NCBI GenBank assembly: GCA_036245805.1
Contig: BTRK01000001.1
Location: 33,056,758-33,120,757 of the forward strand
Source: Pristionchus mayeri
Taxonomy: Eukaryota > Nematoda > Chromadorea > Rhabditida > Neodiplogasteridae
DNA length: 64,000 bases
Reading direction: 5' to 3'
Positions 10,511 to 21,701 of this stretch are shown piece after piece; position 1 is the stretch's first letter, and the number at the start of each line of letters is the position of its first letter. The translations under genes and the position numbers were made by a program. The notes beneath the pieces are model-generated. The model saw only the letters and a program-made list of their open reading frames with translations, had not been told where the DNA came from and made no database searches.

Positions 10511-13500
10511 ATGATCAGCGTTAGGAAGAAAAGGTGCTTTCTCTGTGGGGAGGAGACGGCGCATACAAAGAACTTCCCTCCACGGTCGAGACCGGTGCTT
10601 CAACGAGAGTGGCTACTGAGACAGGGCTTAGATGAGCAGGGAACTGCACGTCTATTAGATAGACACTCTTCGGTGAAAGAGCCTAGGTGGTGTTTGCGAC
10701 ACTTCAACTCCGCCGACGACGAACTGCCCAAGGACGTGAGTTTTATCAATTAGATTTATACTGACATGAACCGCTTCTGCACGAGTGACGAATACGCATG
10801 CGCATTGCTTCAGTGCCGAATTGTCGTTGTCCGCCCCGTTTAAATCCCCACTGTACCCCTGCGCACAACTCGACCAGCGGATCTCGTTCCGCCATCTCAT
10901 TTCTCTGCCAAACAGCCTGCAAAGCATCAACTCCCAGGAAGACAAGTGAGTTCAGCTCCAGCCTAAGTGGAATACATGAATGGACATAATGGGAGATTCA
11001 TATCTACGATGTTCTGCAGTAAAACTATAAGCCAGACATCAGCAACCTACTTTCGCAGACTTATCGTGACACAGTAGAACAATTAACCTACAATCTCAGA
11101 TTATATGCACGAAATCGATCTATATTTGGACATGTTCCCGTTCCAGAGAGAGCCTAACTCGGCTCGTCGTTCTTGATCTCTTTCTCCAACTGCATCACAC
11201 ACAGATGTAAGTGGAAAGTATATTATTCAGAATTCAAAAAGCAATACGTAATCACTGTGAACTTTTTACATAAATACAATCATGAAATGCTTGAACCATA
11301 AATATTTGAAAACACAAAATAGTGCTATTAAACAATTGTTGTAACCTAAAAATTAAAAGCTCCATGTATGGCTCCCTCCTCCTATCGATCCCGTCGGCGA
11401 TCCAGACGACCTCGGACCCTGGAATGAACCGGATGAGATTCTGCCCAAACGTTTCAAAAGCGATATTTCTATGAACACCGTCACAACTGATCAGTCCGAG
11501 GTTAGTTGAACATAAGGAATTCCCTAGAATAGCTGCGTTATAGCATACGGAGTACCGTTGCTCCCAAGAGAGTGTTCAAGAGGAGGAGGATGAATTTTCT
11601 TGGGGAGAAGATGAGATCAGTGATGAAACGGCTCGCTACGGAATAGTAGAGAACAGTTGCCTGATAAGACTCTTTCAACGATGTGAAAAGTGCGGGGAAA
11701 GACTTGACCAAAGTCTCATCGTGAAGAGGAGAGTTGGTAGTGCGTGGGTTATAAACTACGACTGCCTCAACCTCAAATGCAACGCTAGTGTGGCATGGGA
11801 CAGTCAGGAGAAGGTTGGGAAAGGGAGAAGTCAAGTTTACTCTGCTAATCACTCTATCGGAATCGCCGCATTTATCACTGGCACTCCTTCCCCGGTTAGA
11901 CAAAAACTGCACTTTAAAAAAAGTACAAGGATCCAATTCTAGAGAGTGAGCGACTGGGGAAACCTGCTAAAGATTGACCTTCCTTCGACACGCTCTATTC
12001 GCAAAGTAGTCATAGAAATTGGAAGTGTGGCAATAGAGAGAGTGCACGAGGAATGGCAGAGTATCGTAAGGGAGGTAGCTGTCTGTGCTGCGGAGGTAAA
12101 TAGGCAACTATAAGTGATAATTATTAACCGATATTTAGGGAAAGGGTGGTCTACAAGTGTCCATTGACGGCCAGTATGACTGTCCCGGTTTCATGTCAAC
12201 TAACAATAAGAATACGGTAATAGATTGCGAAACCAAACTTGCGTTGGCGGGAGTGGCGATGCACAAGAATATGGATGGAATTGGTATAAAGAATTGCGAC
12301 GAGAGATTCAGCAACGAGAGCACCCGATTATAGATGGAGTGTCTATACGAATGGAGTCGGAAGGGATTCGAAGAGCGCTAGGGGAATTAATAGATGCAGG
12401 GATAGAGATCAAGTAAGCCAAAACAATATATGTTCAAAAGGAGTAACTAAGGAAGAATATTGGAAAGTTAGTTATAAATATTCTTAGGACGAGAGTGGGT
12501 GACCAGAATGCCATGGTGAATAAAAAGCTGAGAGAGGATCCTAAGACGTCGCATATCGAAGCGCTGAATGATTGGTGGCATGTACAAAAGCCGATAAGGA
12601 AGGAGTGGTGGAAGGTTAGGTCAACAAAATATTGTTGAAAGATAATATTACTTTAGATGGTGAAATCGAATCCCACCCTTGCACCCATCTATCAGAAATT
12701 TTTCAACCACCTGTACTGTGTGCATCGCAAGTATCCCCTACCCAAAGATCGTCCTCGTGCTCTAGAAGTAGTGCGATCTTTCATCATGCACATTCAAGGA
12801 AAGCACGTTTGGAAGAAGGTGCCAATATAAGCGGACGCTAAAAAAATTGATCAATGGCAGGGAGATGGTTTCGATATAGTTGCCAAATGCGAGCACGGTA
12901 GACTCAAGCGGTTGAAGAAGGGAGAAACGCGTCAACTCCTAAAGGTTACTCAAGTAAATACATGGCGCACACATCTCCGCATCTCAGGCTGATTCGAAGG
13001 AACTTGAAATGATTAGCGCTATGGTCTTCGCACCAAAGTTCGAAAAAGCTTTTCTGTCTTCTGCATCCCTGATCGACACATCGATAAACGAGTGCTACCA
13101 CTCGCTCAGTCTGATGTATGCCCCCAAAAGTTTTTCCTGGTTAGTGAAAAAACATTAACGAAATAGAGCGTAGTAAATGGATGGTAACTGCAGCCCGCCC
13201 CACTACTATAAGCTGAAGATGAGACTATCGATGCTCCACTACAACAGCCTCATGCTAGATGATCTGCTTGGAGAGAGGGAAGAATTAGGGAACACTATTA
13301 TTTCTAGAAAAGGACGATTGGTCGACGCAATAAAGAGAAAGAGATCGATGGGTTCCCACTCTTGGAGGCACGAGGTGAATAATGTCTAATATTTCTGAGT
13401 TTCCATTAATACCGGATCAATCACCCACTTTTCTAGATCATGGAGGAAAGCCTCAAAGTTCGTGACGAATTAAGTGAAGTTCGATCGCTCAAAAAAATCG

Positions 13501-13658
13501 GAATCCCCGATGACGACATCTACGACGAGCTAATCAATTGGTGGGAAGAGCAGGAGAAAGCGCTGAAGGAGTCGGGCTACGATGAATATGAGAAGAAAGG
13601 TCTAGACTTCGAGGAGTTTAGCGATGAGGAGGGAGAGAACGAATCACCCGAAATATAA
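10511..13658 (+). pseudogene. THAP-finger, transposase-related gene with several breaks
   Basis: Exon 10511-10735 encodes a THAP-like zinc finger (CFLCGEE ... PRWCLRHF, a C2CH pattern). Later exons, joined in frame for long stretches, are 11360-11500, 11544-11894, 11943-12095, 12139-12412, 12488-12614, 12657-12944, 12988-13139, about 13177-13374 and 13437-13658. They read RCEKCGE..., VINYDCLNLKC, then SIDGQYDCPGF, DWWHVQKPIRKEWWK and NECYHSLSLMYAPKSFSW. The DG.YD..G and D.WH motifs are what one sees in host genes related to DDE transposases, where the Asp residues coordinate metal. Breaks: exons at 10814-10945 and 11021-11154 read well only in a frame that does not match the THAP exon; exon 12139-12412 is one base out of phase; an in-frame TAA lies at 12828-12830; the junction before 13177 does not fit. 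The C-terminus is acidic. It is probably a decayed transposon or a once-domesticated gene. Confidence 0.7.
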
Positions 13659-13752
13659 ACTAATACACATTTCATATTTTTTTTGATAAATAATACAAAG
13701 CGATAGTTCGCCATTCCTACACGACCTAATTATAGAAATAGGGAAACGTTGG

Positions 13753-13772
13753 GGGAGGGGGGGGGGGGGGGT
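13753..13772. repeat. Poly-G tract
   Basis: A run of G, interrupted once by A, lies just after the THAP gene. Such runs are also found as C near 17650, 39470 and 44130. Confidence 0.8.
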
Positions 13773-13806
13773 GGATAGTTGCATTATACACGCGAAAGTA
13801 ACCGAC

Positions 13807-13916
13807 CTTTGGGGTAGATCTCCTCGAGGATGGTGATCTTGCTGTCCTTGACGAGACGTCCGAGCTTGGTCACGGGCATCCATTCCTTGTCTCCTTTCTT
13901 TCCTCCGCCTCCACAG
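13807..13916 (-). pseudogene. rps-2: rps-2 exon fragment 1 (40S ribosomal protein uS5)
   Basis: On the minus strand, between acceptor TTTTACAG and donor AAAG|GTCGGT, the exon reads [20 protein letters not shown] and then [13 protein letters not shown]. This is the conserved N-terminal part of eukaryotic ribosomal protein S2 (Gly-rich tail, then [13 protein letters not shown]). Further exons of S2 (the ribosomal S5 fold) are not found nearby. It keeps splice sites, so it came from genomic duplication rather than retroposition. A second, more decayed copy lies 350 bases on. Confidence 0.8.
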
Positions 13917-14180
13917 CTGTAAAAATAAATAAGAATTATTTTCATGGTGAAAGGAAATAATAAAAAAAACATAATGGTTTGGTAAAACGCGGTTGATTCC
14001 TGGTACCACGTGTTATGGTTCTGGTACCTCGTGGTACCGTCCCAGGAATGTGTAATAACAGTATGGTACGGTAAGATAATTACTTGGAACCGACTTGGGA
14101 AGACATGCAACTAATTGAGGAATAATATGCTTCCGCAATGGAACCGAGCGTCTGTCTTCATATAAGCGAAAGTAACCAAC

Positions 14181-14274
14181 CAGTGGGGTGGTGATCTTTC
14201 TGTCCTCGACGAGGCGTCAGAGCTTGGTCACGGGCATCCATTCCTTATCTCCTTCCTTTCCTCCACATTCACAG
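14181..14274 (-). pseudogene. rps-2: rps-2 exon fragment 2, with stop
   Basis: Tandem copy of the fragment at 13807-13916. It reads [15 protein letters not shown], then an in-frame TGA, then RLVEDRKITT, and so cannot encode S2. The flanking intron start and a GGTACC-rich block are duplicated along with it. Confidence 0.8.
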
Positions 14275-14990
14275 CTGCAAACGAAATAAACATTATTTTT
14301 TCATTGCACAATAGGATATTAAAAATTTTGGATGGCACCGGTACCACGTAAATGATTCCTGGAACCACGTGGTGTGCTCTCGGTACCTCGTGGTAAGCTT
14401 GTTTTCTCAATAGAATAATGAGAATGTAATTTTAGCAAGTTTAAAAAAAGAAAACAAACAATCTAGAAAAAAAACAAAAAAATCATGTGAAAAAATTTCT
14501 TCAAATCAAGGTGACACGCACATTTTTCTTCATTTTTCATATTATATTGCACACAGCACCATTTTCGAATCACAAAAATCAGGAGAATAAATTACTGTGG
14601 TCGAAATCCATAAGGAAATTCAATCCATGCATTTATGATAAAATCGATAATCGAAAGGCATATTTCGAATTGCGAAATTTTTTAACTTGAAAATTTAATA
14701 TTTATAAATATATATAAATATTGTTTGCACAATACCATTAATTAATAACCTATTAGTTAGCTATGAGCGCCACTTTGTAAGCTTTAAAACGAAAACACAT
14801 GGCAACTCTGCTGCGATTGTCAGCCAGTATGTGATATATTTATGCCACGAATAAAAGGATCCTACTTCTTCTCAATAAACTAATTAATACTATTGAAATA
14901 GTCGGGAATAATGCGTGCGATTGTATACTTATAAATCACGAAAGTTGTGGGGACGTAATTTCGAAAAATAAGCGTAAACTAGCCTTTGTG
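14275..14990. other. AT-rich DNA without gene
   Basis: Contains a GGTACCACGTGG-like block at about 14335-14400, then strongly AT-rich sequence. The short open frame at 14487-14690 has poly-A-like composition and no splice context. Confidence 0.4.
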
Positions 14991-14993
14991 GAG

Positions 14994-15690
14994 TCAAATC
15001 TTCTTGAGACGCTCGAGATCCTCACGCCACTTGTTGTCGATCCCGGCGGAGAAAACCTAAAAAGACAATAAACAAATATAGACAATAAACACGTGTAGCG
15101 TGACGCGTATTAACGTGTCACAAGTCTAATTTTAAAAAAAAGATATTGCGAACGTTACTCGCCTGGGTGGTCTTTCCGTCCTTGTAGTTTCTCTGCCCCC
15201 GTAATCTTATACTGGGTGGGGTTCTGCATGACGGTGGTGATCGTCGCGGTCCCGCGTCCGGTCAAGTCCCTGAAATACAGCGCTTGAAGTACATAACGAC
15301 CAGCCTTAGCACGAACTTTATCAGCCTGACCAAGGCTCTAAGCATTATAGTCATGTACATAAGTGCTCTAAGAGTTTCTTAGCAATATCCCACAGTTCTT
15401 AGCAATATCCCACAAAGTATAAAGTTGCCAACGACTTTTCGTCCCACAACCACGCATTGTACTCTAATTATGACGAAAGAGTAAGAATACATTACTATAA
15501 ATGATGATTATACCGTTTCTAGAGGGCAAAACAGAGTCAAATATAAAATCGAGGGGCTAATGTTCGAGAAAAAATAGGAGCAAACCTTGAAGGGCTCCAG
15601 GGCGAACGGGATCATCTTGTTTCCACCGATGTTGGTGTTCATCACACGATGAATGTGCTGGAACTTCTTGTGAATGATGAGGGACGACAT
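14994..15690 (-). pseudogene. rps-18: Broken copy of rps-18 (40S ribosomal protein uS13)
   Basis: Three exon-like blocks on the minus strand match the order of ribosomal protein S18. Block 15586-15690 starts with ATG and reads KFQHIHRVMNTNIGGNK. Block 15163-15269 reads TVMQNPTQYKI and, after a frameshift, YKDGKTTQ, then a GC donor. Block 14994-15056 reads VFSAGIDNKWREDLERLKKI and meets a TGA. Missing are the central segment behind the first exon and the whole RAHRGLRHYWG..GQHTKTTGRRG end that binds rRNA. The copy therefore cannot make a working protein. Introns survive, so it arose by DNA duplication. It lies on the same strand as, and next to, the rps-2 fragments. Confidence 0.85.
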
Positions 15691-15794
15691 GGCTGCCTGC
15701 TGAAATGGCTTGAGTTAAAGCGAATTCAAAAGTAAAAGGCCGAAAAAAGAAGAAAATTAGCGTTAGCAGGTCATTAATATGAGCAAAGCAGTAC

Positions 15795-16470
15795 GCATGA
15801 AACTAATTGAGGTGCTTAGTGGGCAGAAAAACTGGAAGACTACACGAAATACGCGTAAAAAATAGAAAACAGCTGACGAAAACGACCAGAAATGACAAGC
15901 GAGAAGGGCGCGTGGTGGAGCCTCTCCAGCCCGGCTGTCGATCAGCGGCAAACCACGGCCAGATCCAAGCAGCGAAGTGTTCCCTAGACAGGGAAAGACC
16001 GGGTGACTGGGTGGCGCGAAAGCTAAATGAGCGATTGACGAGGAGGAGAACGAGGGGCGCGCCTCTCGATAGTGCGAGCGAGTGAAGAGAGTGCAGAGAA
16101 AGAGAGGACACACTCCCGTCAACAACATGCATAGGGCACGTAAACAACTGAGGGAAGGGGAGTGAGCAAAGATGCGAGTGTCTGTGAATAGGGATAAGGA
16201 TAATTAGCTATTAGCAAGATTCCTATACAACACGGGGCAATAATTGAAGCAAAACAGTACACATGGCGCTAATTATGGTGTTTAGTGGGCTCAACAATAT
16301 ATGAACTGGGAGAATAGACGAAATACGCGTAAAAATTGATAAACAGCAGCCAAAATTGAGCAGAAACGGCAAGAGAACAGGGAGCGTAGTGGCGTCCCCC
16401 GAACTTGACTGCGTATCAGCGCTTATACACGGCCGGTTTCAAGCAGCGAAGTTTGTAGTTTGTAGTGTGA
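15795..16470. repeat. Tandem duplication of a non-coding block
   Basis: About 15795-15985 and 16245-16465 share the order GCTAATTANGGTGNTTAGTG-like, ACGAAATACGCGTAAAAA, AAACAGC, a CGGCAA/ACACGGCC segment and CAAGCAGCGAAGT. The copies differ at many sites. Open frames in one copy are not kept in the other, which argues against coding. Confidence 0.55.
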
Positions 16471-17860
16471 TCTTGACCCGAGAGAAACGCTGCTTATCGC
16501 AAAATATCGTTCTCGGGCCGAACAAGCGGAACAATTAATTTGAACGGGATTTTTAAAATCACGAATTAAATTTAAATATTTTTTTCAATTTTTTAAATTA
16601 TTTTTAGTGATGTTTTGGGATCATTTTACACCAACAGAGAGAATATGGTTTTACGTTTCCAGGTCCCTTTAAGTCGCACGTTGCAGGATATGATAATTGC
16701 ACGCGCCGATTGAGGAATGTTTCTGCCGATCGACCCCCTTTGCATAATTCAATTCAATTCAATTCAATTATTTATCCACCAGGGGTATTTATGCTGGCAG
16801 TTTCTGAATAGTCATCGGTAGCTTGCGGCGGATGTATTTTGTAGACTGGGTTACCTCGACGCAAACGTCCCCAGGGTCGCTAGCGACGCTGACTCGACGG
16901 TAGGGAGGGAGAAATGGACTTGAAGGCAACGGGGAGAAGATTTTGAAATTGGGGGGATTGGGGATTTGGCGGGGCAGCAGGTAGGGTTAAAGTCGCAACA
17001 GCGACTCGGAAGAGAATGAGATAGATGGTAGAGAGAGAAGGTGGGAACGAAAACGTTTAGGCGAGCTTGTAGCGATTTCAGAGGATAGTGCGTTCTAAGT
17101 TCGAACTTCGTGTTTGAACTTTGATGTGGGTTGAGCTTTGACCTTTGACTGACATGGCAGCACTGAGGGACGCCTATCTCCGTAGTTGAGGTTGTCCTTT
17201 CTGTTCTTCATATCATCGGTTATAATTTATCTCTTTCACAAAACCAATTAGGGATATGGTTAATACAATGCTCGACCGGTCTATAGTGAATACTGTCAGG
17301 GAAGATGAAGGTTCTCTCCACGGGCAAGAATAGATTGAATTATCTCGTATGATACTAGCCCACCTAATGAATGAGAGAACACAACAATTAAATCACATTA
17401 ATAGCGGAAGATGATCTGAATAATCGCATAGCGGTTGTAGTAAGATATGACAAGACAATAACATTAGTAAAACAGTAAGATAATAACGTTGTGTCGCTTC
17501 ACGAGCTCTGACGAAGCTCTATTACAGATACGGTGCTGCTATCGGCTGGCCGAAGTACTCTGAAATAAAATTATAAATCAAAATCAAAATTCTGACCACA
17601 CAGTTTTGAAGATCATTCGAAGTAATTAGTATTGAAATGGTTGCCAGATCCCCCCCCCCCCCCGAACTGGTCGATTCGCGCGCGATTTCTCTCATATCGG
17701 TTTCAGAAAAATAGGGTGCTGAACGCTGTTGAGAAGTCCCTCTTTTTCCTTCTATTCTTCATTCAGTATGGCTCAAAAATACTCCTCAAAGCTAGCATAT
17801 CCTGCCTTCGTATACTCCAATGAAAATAATTATATTAATGATAAAAACGAGCTTTACAGT
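16471..17860. other. Repeat-rich gap before the Srv-like gene
   Basis: Holds AATTC repeats at 16747-16770, a purine-rich stretch at 16890-17060, a tail-like end CTGAAATAAAATTATAAATC at about 17560-17580 and a poly-C run near 17649. ATTTATCCACCAGGGGTA at 16769 is the reverse of a LINE-type tail (compare 29260). No exon is seen. Confidence 0.45.
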
Positions 17861-20800
17861 TCAAGAAACGATAACACGGTCCAATAATGATTTCCACTCT
17901 CGCAACTCAAGAGAATGTACGTAATGAAGGCACGATGAAACTCTAATCAACTCATCGTCTGCGGAGGTTGCCGCTCGATATGAAGGGGTTCTACCGATCA
18001 GAACCGACCTCCTGGGGGCCAAGAAGACAGTGCCAGTTTCTTACCGGTTTCATCTATTCTCGTGGTTTCTTTCGACGAGATAATAATAGAGAACTCGTTC
18101 TCAAGCGCTCTATCGTAACTCAGCCCGTAGAGAGCGTGTACGAGATTAAGAGCCCGTTCATCAAAATTAAGAGCTCACCGTCTGCGGAGGCTGTCGTTCG
18201 TGAGCAGCAGCATCCAGGGGTTGACGAAGGTCAACGTCAGCACCGGGATGATGTAGGCGTGCCGAATGATGAGCACGAGACTCTCCTGCAGGGGTACATG
18301 GTAGAGGGTAATGATCAAGCATGAGCATTGATGAAAAGGTTTCAACAACTTTTCCGAACTCTACTTCTATCTGCATTCATCTGTGGTGATATTCAAAATG
18401 CGTTGAGAGAAAACCGCGTTTTGTTAAAGTCAGTTCGTGATAGTTTCTCAGTCGCTAATATTGATGGAAGAGCGGCGAGTGCTCTCTTCGTTTCACGTGC
18501 TATCTCGCTCTGTCTGACCTATGAGGGAGCACGCGAAGTTAGGAGAGCACACTCTGATTTCTCGTCCGCAGAAGCGTCATTGAGAGAGCGTTTGCCTTCG
18601 CTCTAGATATACTTTCGACACGTAAGGCTGCTTTTCACTCGAAAAATGATTCATTGGAAACCTCGCAGAGTTTTGATTGAAATTCACCACAAACATGTTT
18701 TCATCGAAGCGCTTAATCATGTTTTCAAGTGACTGACTAAAGACCAAGGACCAAAGACGAAAGATCAATTATAAAAGCTGGCACTAGCTCGGAAGATCAC
18801 CGTCGGTTGATAACTTACTGGATGATAACCAAAAAATGGACCGTTCTGTAGAACTTTCACATAATCATTTTTGAGACTTTGGGAACCTATTGTGAAAGTT
18901 CTACAGAAGGATCCATTTTTTGGTTATCATCCAGTAGGTTATCATCCGACGGTGATCATCCCACCTACTGCCTCAAAGCTTACGTTCGCGTAAGCCGCTG
19001 CGATTCTTGTGATGACAAAATAATAAGTCGTGAGAAGACAGAGAGAGAGGAAGAAGAAGAATCCCACTAGCGTCAATCTCTTCTCCCGACGAAATTCCTC
19101 GACATTCCTGCAAGTCCAATTGAATACGCGTTTTTTTTCAGGAATTTCACTCTTCTCAAGCCTCCCAGAGGAGTGTATTTACTTCCAGCACACTTTACCT
19201 CCCCCGTACTCTATTTGCCACTATATACACGAAATATTGGTTTTGAATGATGCTCCAGTTTAGGATTGGGAAATTGCAAATGTTTCTCTTTAAAATGGGT
19301 GACGAGCATGCCAGAATGTACAGACAACTCACAGCTCTTTCTTCATGAGGTAGAGCTTGCGGACGACTGCAGCATAACAGGAACCGCACACGACCGTCGC
19401 CAGAGAAGAGACGATGATGGCCTGGACTGCAGTCGACTAAAAGACGGATGGTGTAGCGGCTTTGATGCTAGAAAAGGGAATCTATATCCAGTCCCACAAC
19501 TTATCATGAGTGCACAAAATTACGAGATGACTGGACTTTGAATAATTTGTGGTTTGGTGTGAATTTGTGGAAAGTGAAATAATATAGTGCCGGAAGTAAC
19601 TCTTGCAGAGCGCCGCAACGACTAATTGCGAATTTTCTACACAAAAAGAGGTTGTGATATGAATTTCGAAACTGGCCTTGACCACATCGGGCGGGCTGTA
19701 CACCGCATAGCCACCTAGAGTATCGACGGTGAAGTGAGTTGCTGCTCCGATGAACAACTCCCTACAGTGCAGCAGGAACGGCACGAGGACCATCATTAGG
19801 GACAAGATTGCGGATCCAGTGTTGAGAAGAACCTGCAATTGCTGAAATAGTTGTGCAATTTTGAATTTCTTGACGCTTGCTTCCTCATTTAAACAGCCTA
19901 GGGAAACCGGATGCTTTCATTTTGACGATGCAATGTGTGACGTCACTGCTCTGCAGAGATGGTTCGGAAAAGAAAGGTACCTGTCGGATCCGGGATAGGG
20001 ACGCGCAGACATCGAAGAATCGGATGAGGGACTGAACGACTACTCCCCAGACCTGAAATTTTGGCACTATCTGGCGCTTGGTCGGTTGAGAACTATAGCA
20101 TCATACTGCCTATGATATATACGTCATAGTTCTCATCCGACCGAGTGCCCACTAACTAGGATTATGACACTGATAATCTTCCATAAGATATCTAAAGCGT
20201 TGTTCCCCAGTGTTTTCACATTACTCAACTTAGAGAAAGCCAACTGTAGAAATACTGGAATCTCATTTAGAACTACATAAATCAGTAGCACACCTGGACA
20301 TGCTGGAAGTAGTAGACGACGAAATAATAAAATTTCGCAAGTACTTCTGCGTGGGAGATGGTCTCATCGGCAAGGAGTCCATCCTTGAAGAGGAATTGAA
20401 GGGAAAGATAGAGAAAGAGGAGACTCAGCTCGAGTACACTCTGAAATCGATGGAATGAGGGTTCCATAGAATCCATTCTAAAGACATGTTGTGTGCATTT
20501 ACTCCTTGAATGCTTCAGTGCAAGGTCATTCACAAGAGTGCGATTCAATGAAGTTTTTATCAGCAACCTTTAGAGTACCTTTCGCGAGTATTTCAAGAAA
20601 AATTCGTTCCAAAGACCGCAAACAATACCACGCTCTTTTCATTGTGCTCGCTCACTAGACCGGTCAATCGGCGTAACCAATGAAGTAGTATCGCTACTTT
20701 TCATAATCAATATATTCCCTCTCACATACCTGAATGAAGAAAATGCGGAAGAACAAATTTTTCTCGCCCGAGTGCTGTTTTCTGATGACCATCAGCAGTC

Positions 20801-20873
20801 TGACGTGCAGAAACGCCGATGGGACGGCAATCAGTCCAACTGGTAGCCAGTACCAGATCCGAATGTTGGGCAT
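17861..20873 (-). CDS. Serpentine 7TM chemoreceptor, Srv/Srg-like
   Basis: Eight exons in transcript order: 20873-20730, 20440-20294, 20052-19981, 19832-19641, 19436-19333, 19107-18984, 18285-18179 and 18011-17861. All phases match and the sum is 347 codons, 346 residues. Hydrophobic segments fit seven helices. TM1 with a Pro (LIAVPSAFLHVRLLMV) followed by FFRIFFIQ at the end of exon 1 is the pattern of the nematode Srg/Srv chemoreceptors; REKRLTLVGFFFFLSL opens TM6 and FVNPWMLLL closes TM7. Such proteins sit in the ciliary membrane of sensory neurons and couple to G proteins; the ligand is unknown. The start could also be an in-frame ATG at 20906. The last codons overlap the end of a P2-type repeat, so the C-terminal tail may be recent. 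Introns hold a foldback element and a P1 element. Confidence 0.85.
18796..18962. repeat. Foldback element, intronic
   Basis: ATCACCGTCGGTTGATAACT and its reverse flank about 167 bases; the arms (about 75 bases) include GGATGATAACCAAAAAATGG and CTGTAGAACTTTCACA with few mismatches, and a loop of about 15 bases. It lies in the intron before the TM7 exon of the Srv-like gene. Confidence 0.75.
20082..20147. repeat. Palindromic element, family P1
   Basis: Arms TCGGTTGAGAACTATAGCAT and ACGTCATAGTTCTCATCCGA around CTGCCTATGATATAT. Same family as 9655-9735; intronic in the Srv-like gene. Confidence 0.65.
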
Positions 20874-21701
20874 CCTTGGGGCTTGGTGATGAGTTTGAAG
20901 TCGCAAAGAATGGGGAGGGGAGTGCTATTGAAGACGGTGAATGAGTGCTAGTCAGTGAAGATGCGAAACTGAGCTATTTTCGCATTTGAGACGATGTTGT
21001 TGAATGGGGGAAGAGTTCACGTTTCCAGATTCTATGACGGATTCAGAAAACGAAAATTGAAAGGCAATATTTTCAAAGTGTGAAAGCAGGTCACCGAGAA
21101 TTATACTAGAAACATTACTGCAAAGCGTTCGAAAGAAGGAAACACCGTTCAAGGCAAGAAAGGCAGGTTAAAAGCTCATCACTTATGGAAAAGGATAATA
21201 GAAGTTAGTGTGTCGAATATGTAGCCAGTTCAAGATAATTCGATATGACTTTGACTCATTTTCAGATCTCTTGATCGACTAAAGAACAATATTTGATAAA
21301 AAATTTCATGATAATTTGGAAAAAAGTGTGCTTGACATCATGTGATCATTCTGCGTCATTGAACCTAATTTCCAACAGAAGTTTGCCATCAATTAGTGTT
21401 TAAATTCGGATAATCGTTTCTTCATTCTACACATTTCGTATCGAGAAAGAATAGAAACGGAAGTGAGCTCAGTATCATTTCTCGATCTCCACTAACTTTG
21501 CAGTGATACTCGTCCCTAGTCTTAGACAGATTAGCGCTTTACGATGTCAGAGAAACAACACTTATTCAGACGAAACGCTTCTCTTCCCAACTACGACGTG
21601 TCACACATCCTACCAAGATCGAGCAGTACAAAGTCAAGAGTTCATAAAAGGAATGACTCATTAATGAAAACAGAATTATGGAAGCTCTTTTCACTGTTGT
21701 A
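20874..21701. other. Intergenic DNA between the two chemoreceptor genes
   Basis: Promoter side of the Srv-like gene and 3' side of the Str-like gene. It includes a worn P2-type sequence at about 21410-21490. No polyadenylation hexamer stands out. Confidence 0.4.

Noticed and set aside
15763..16147. Overlapping open frames on both strands in the tandem duplication
   Set aside because: The frames are not kept in the second copy of the duplicated block.
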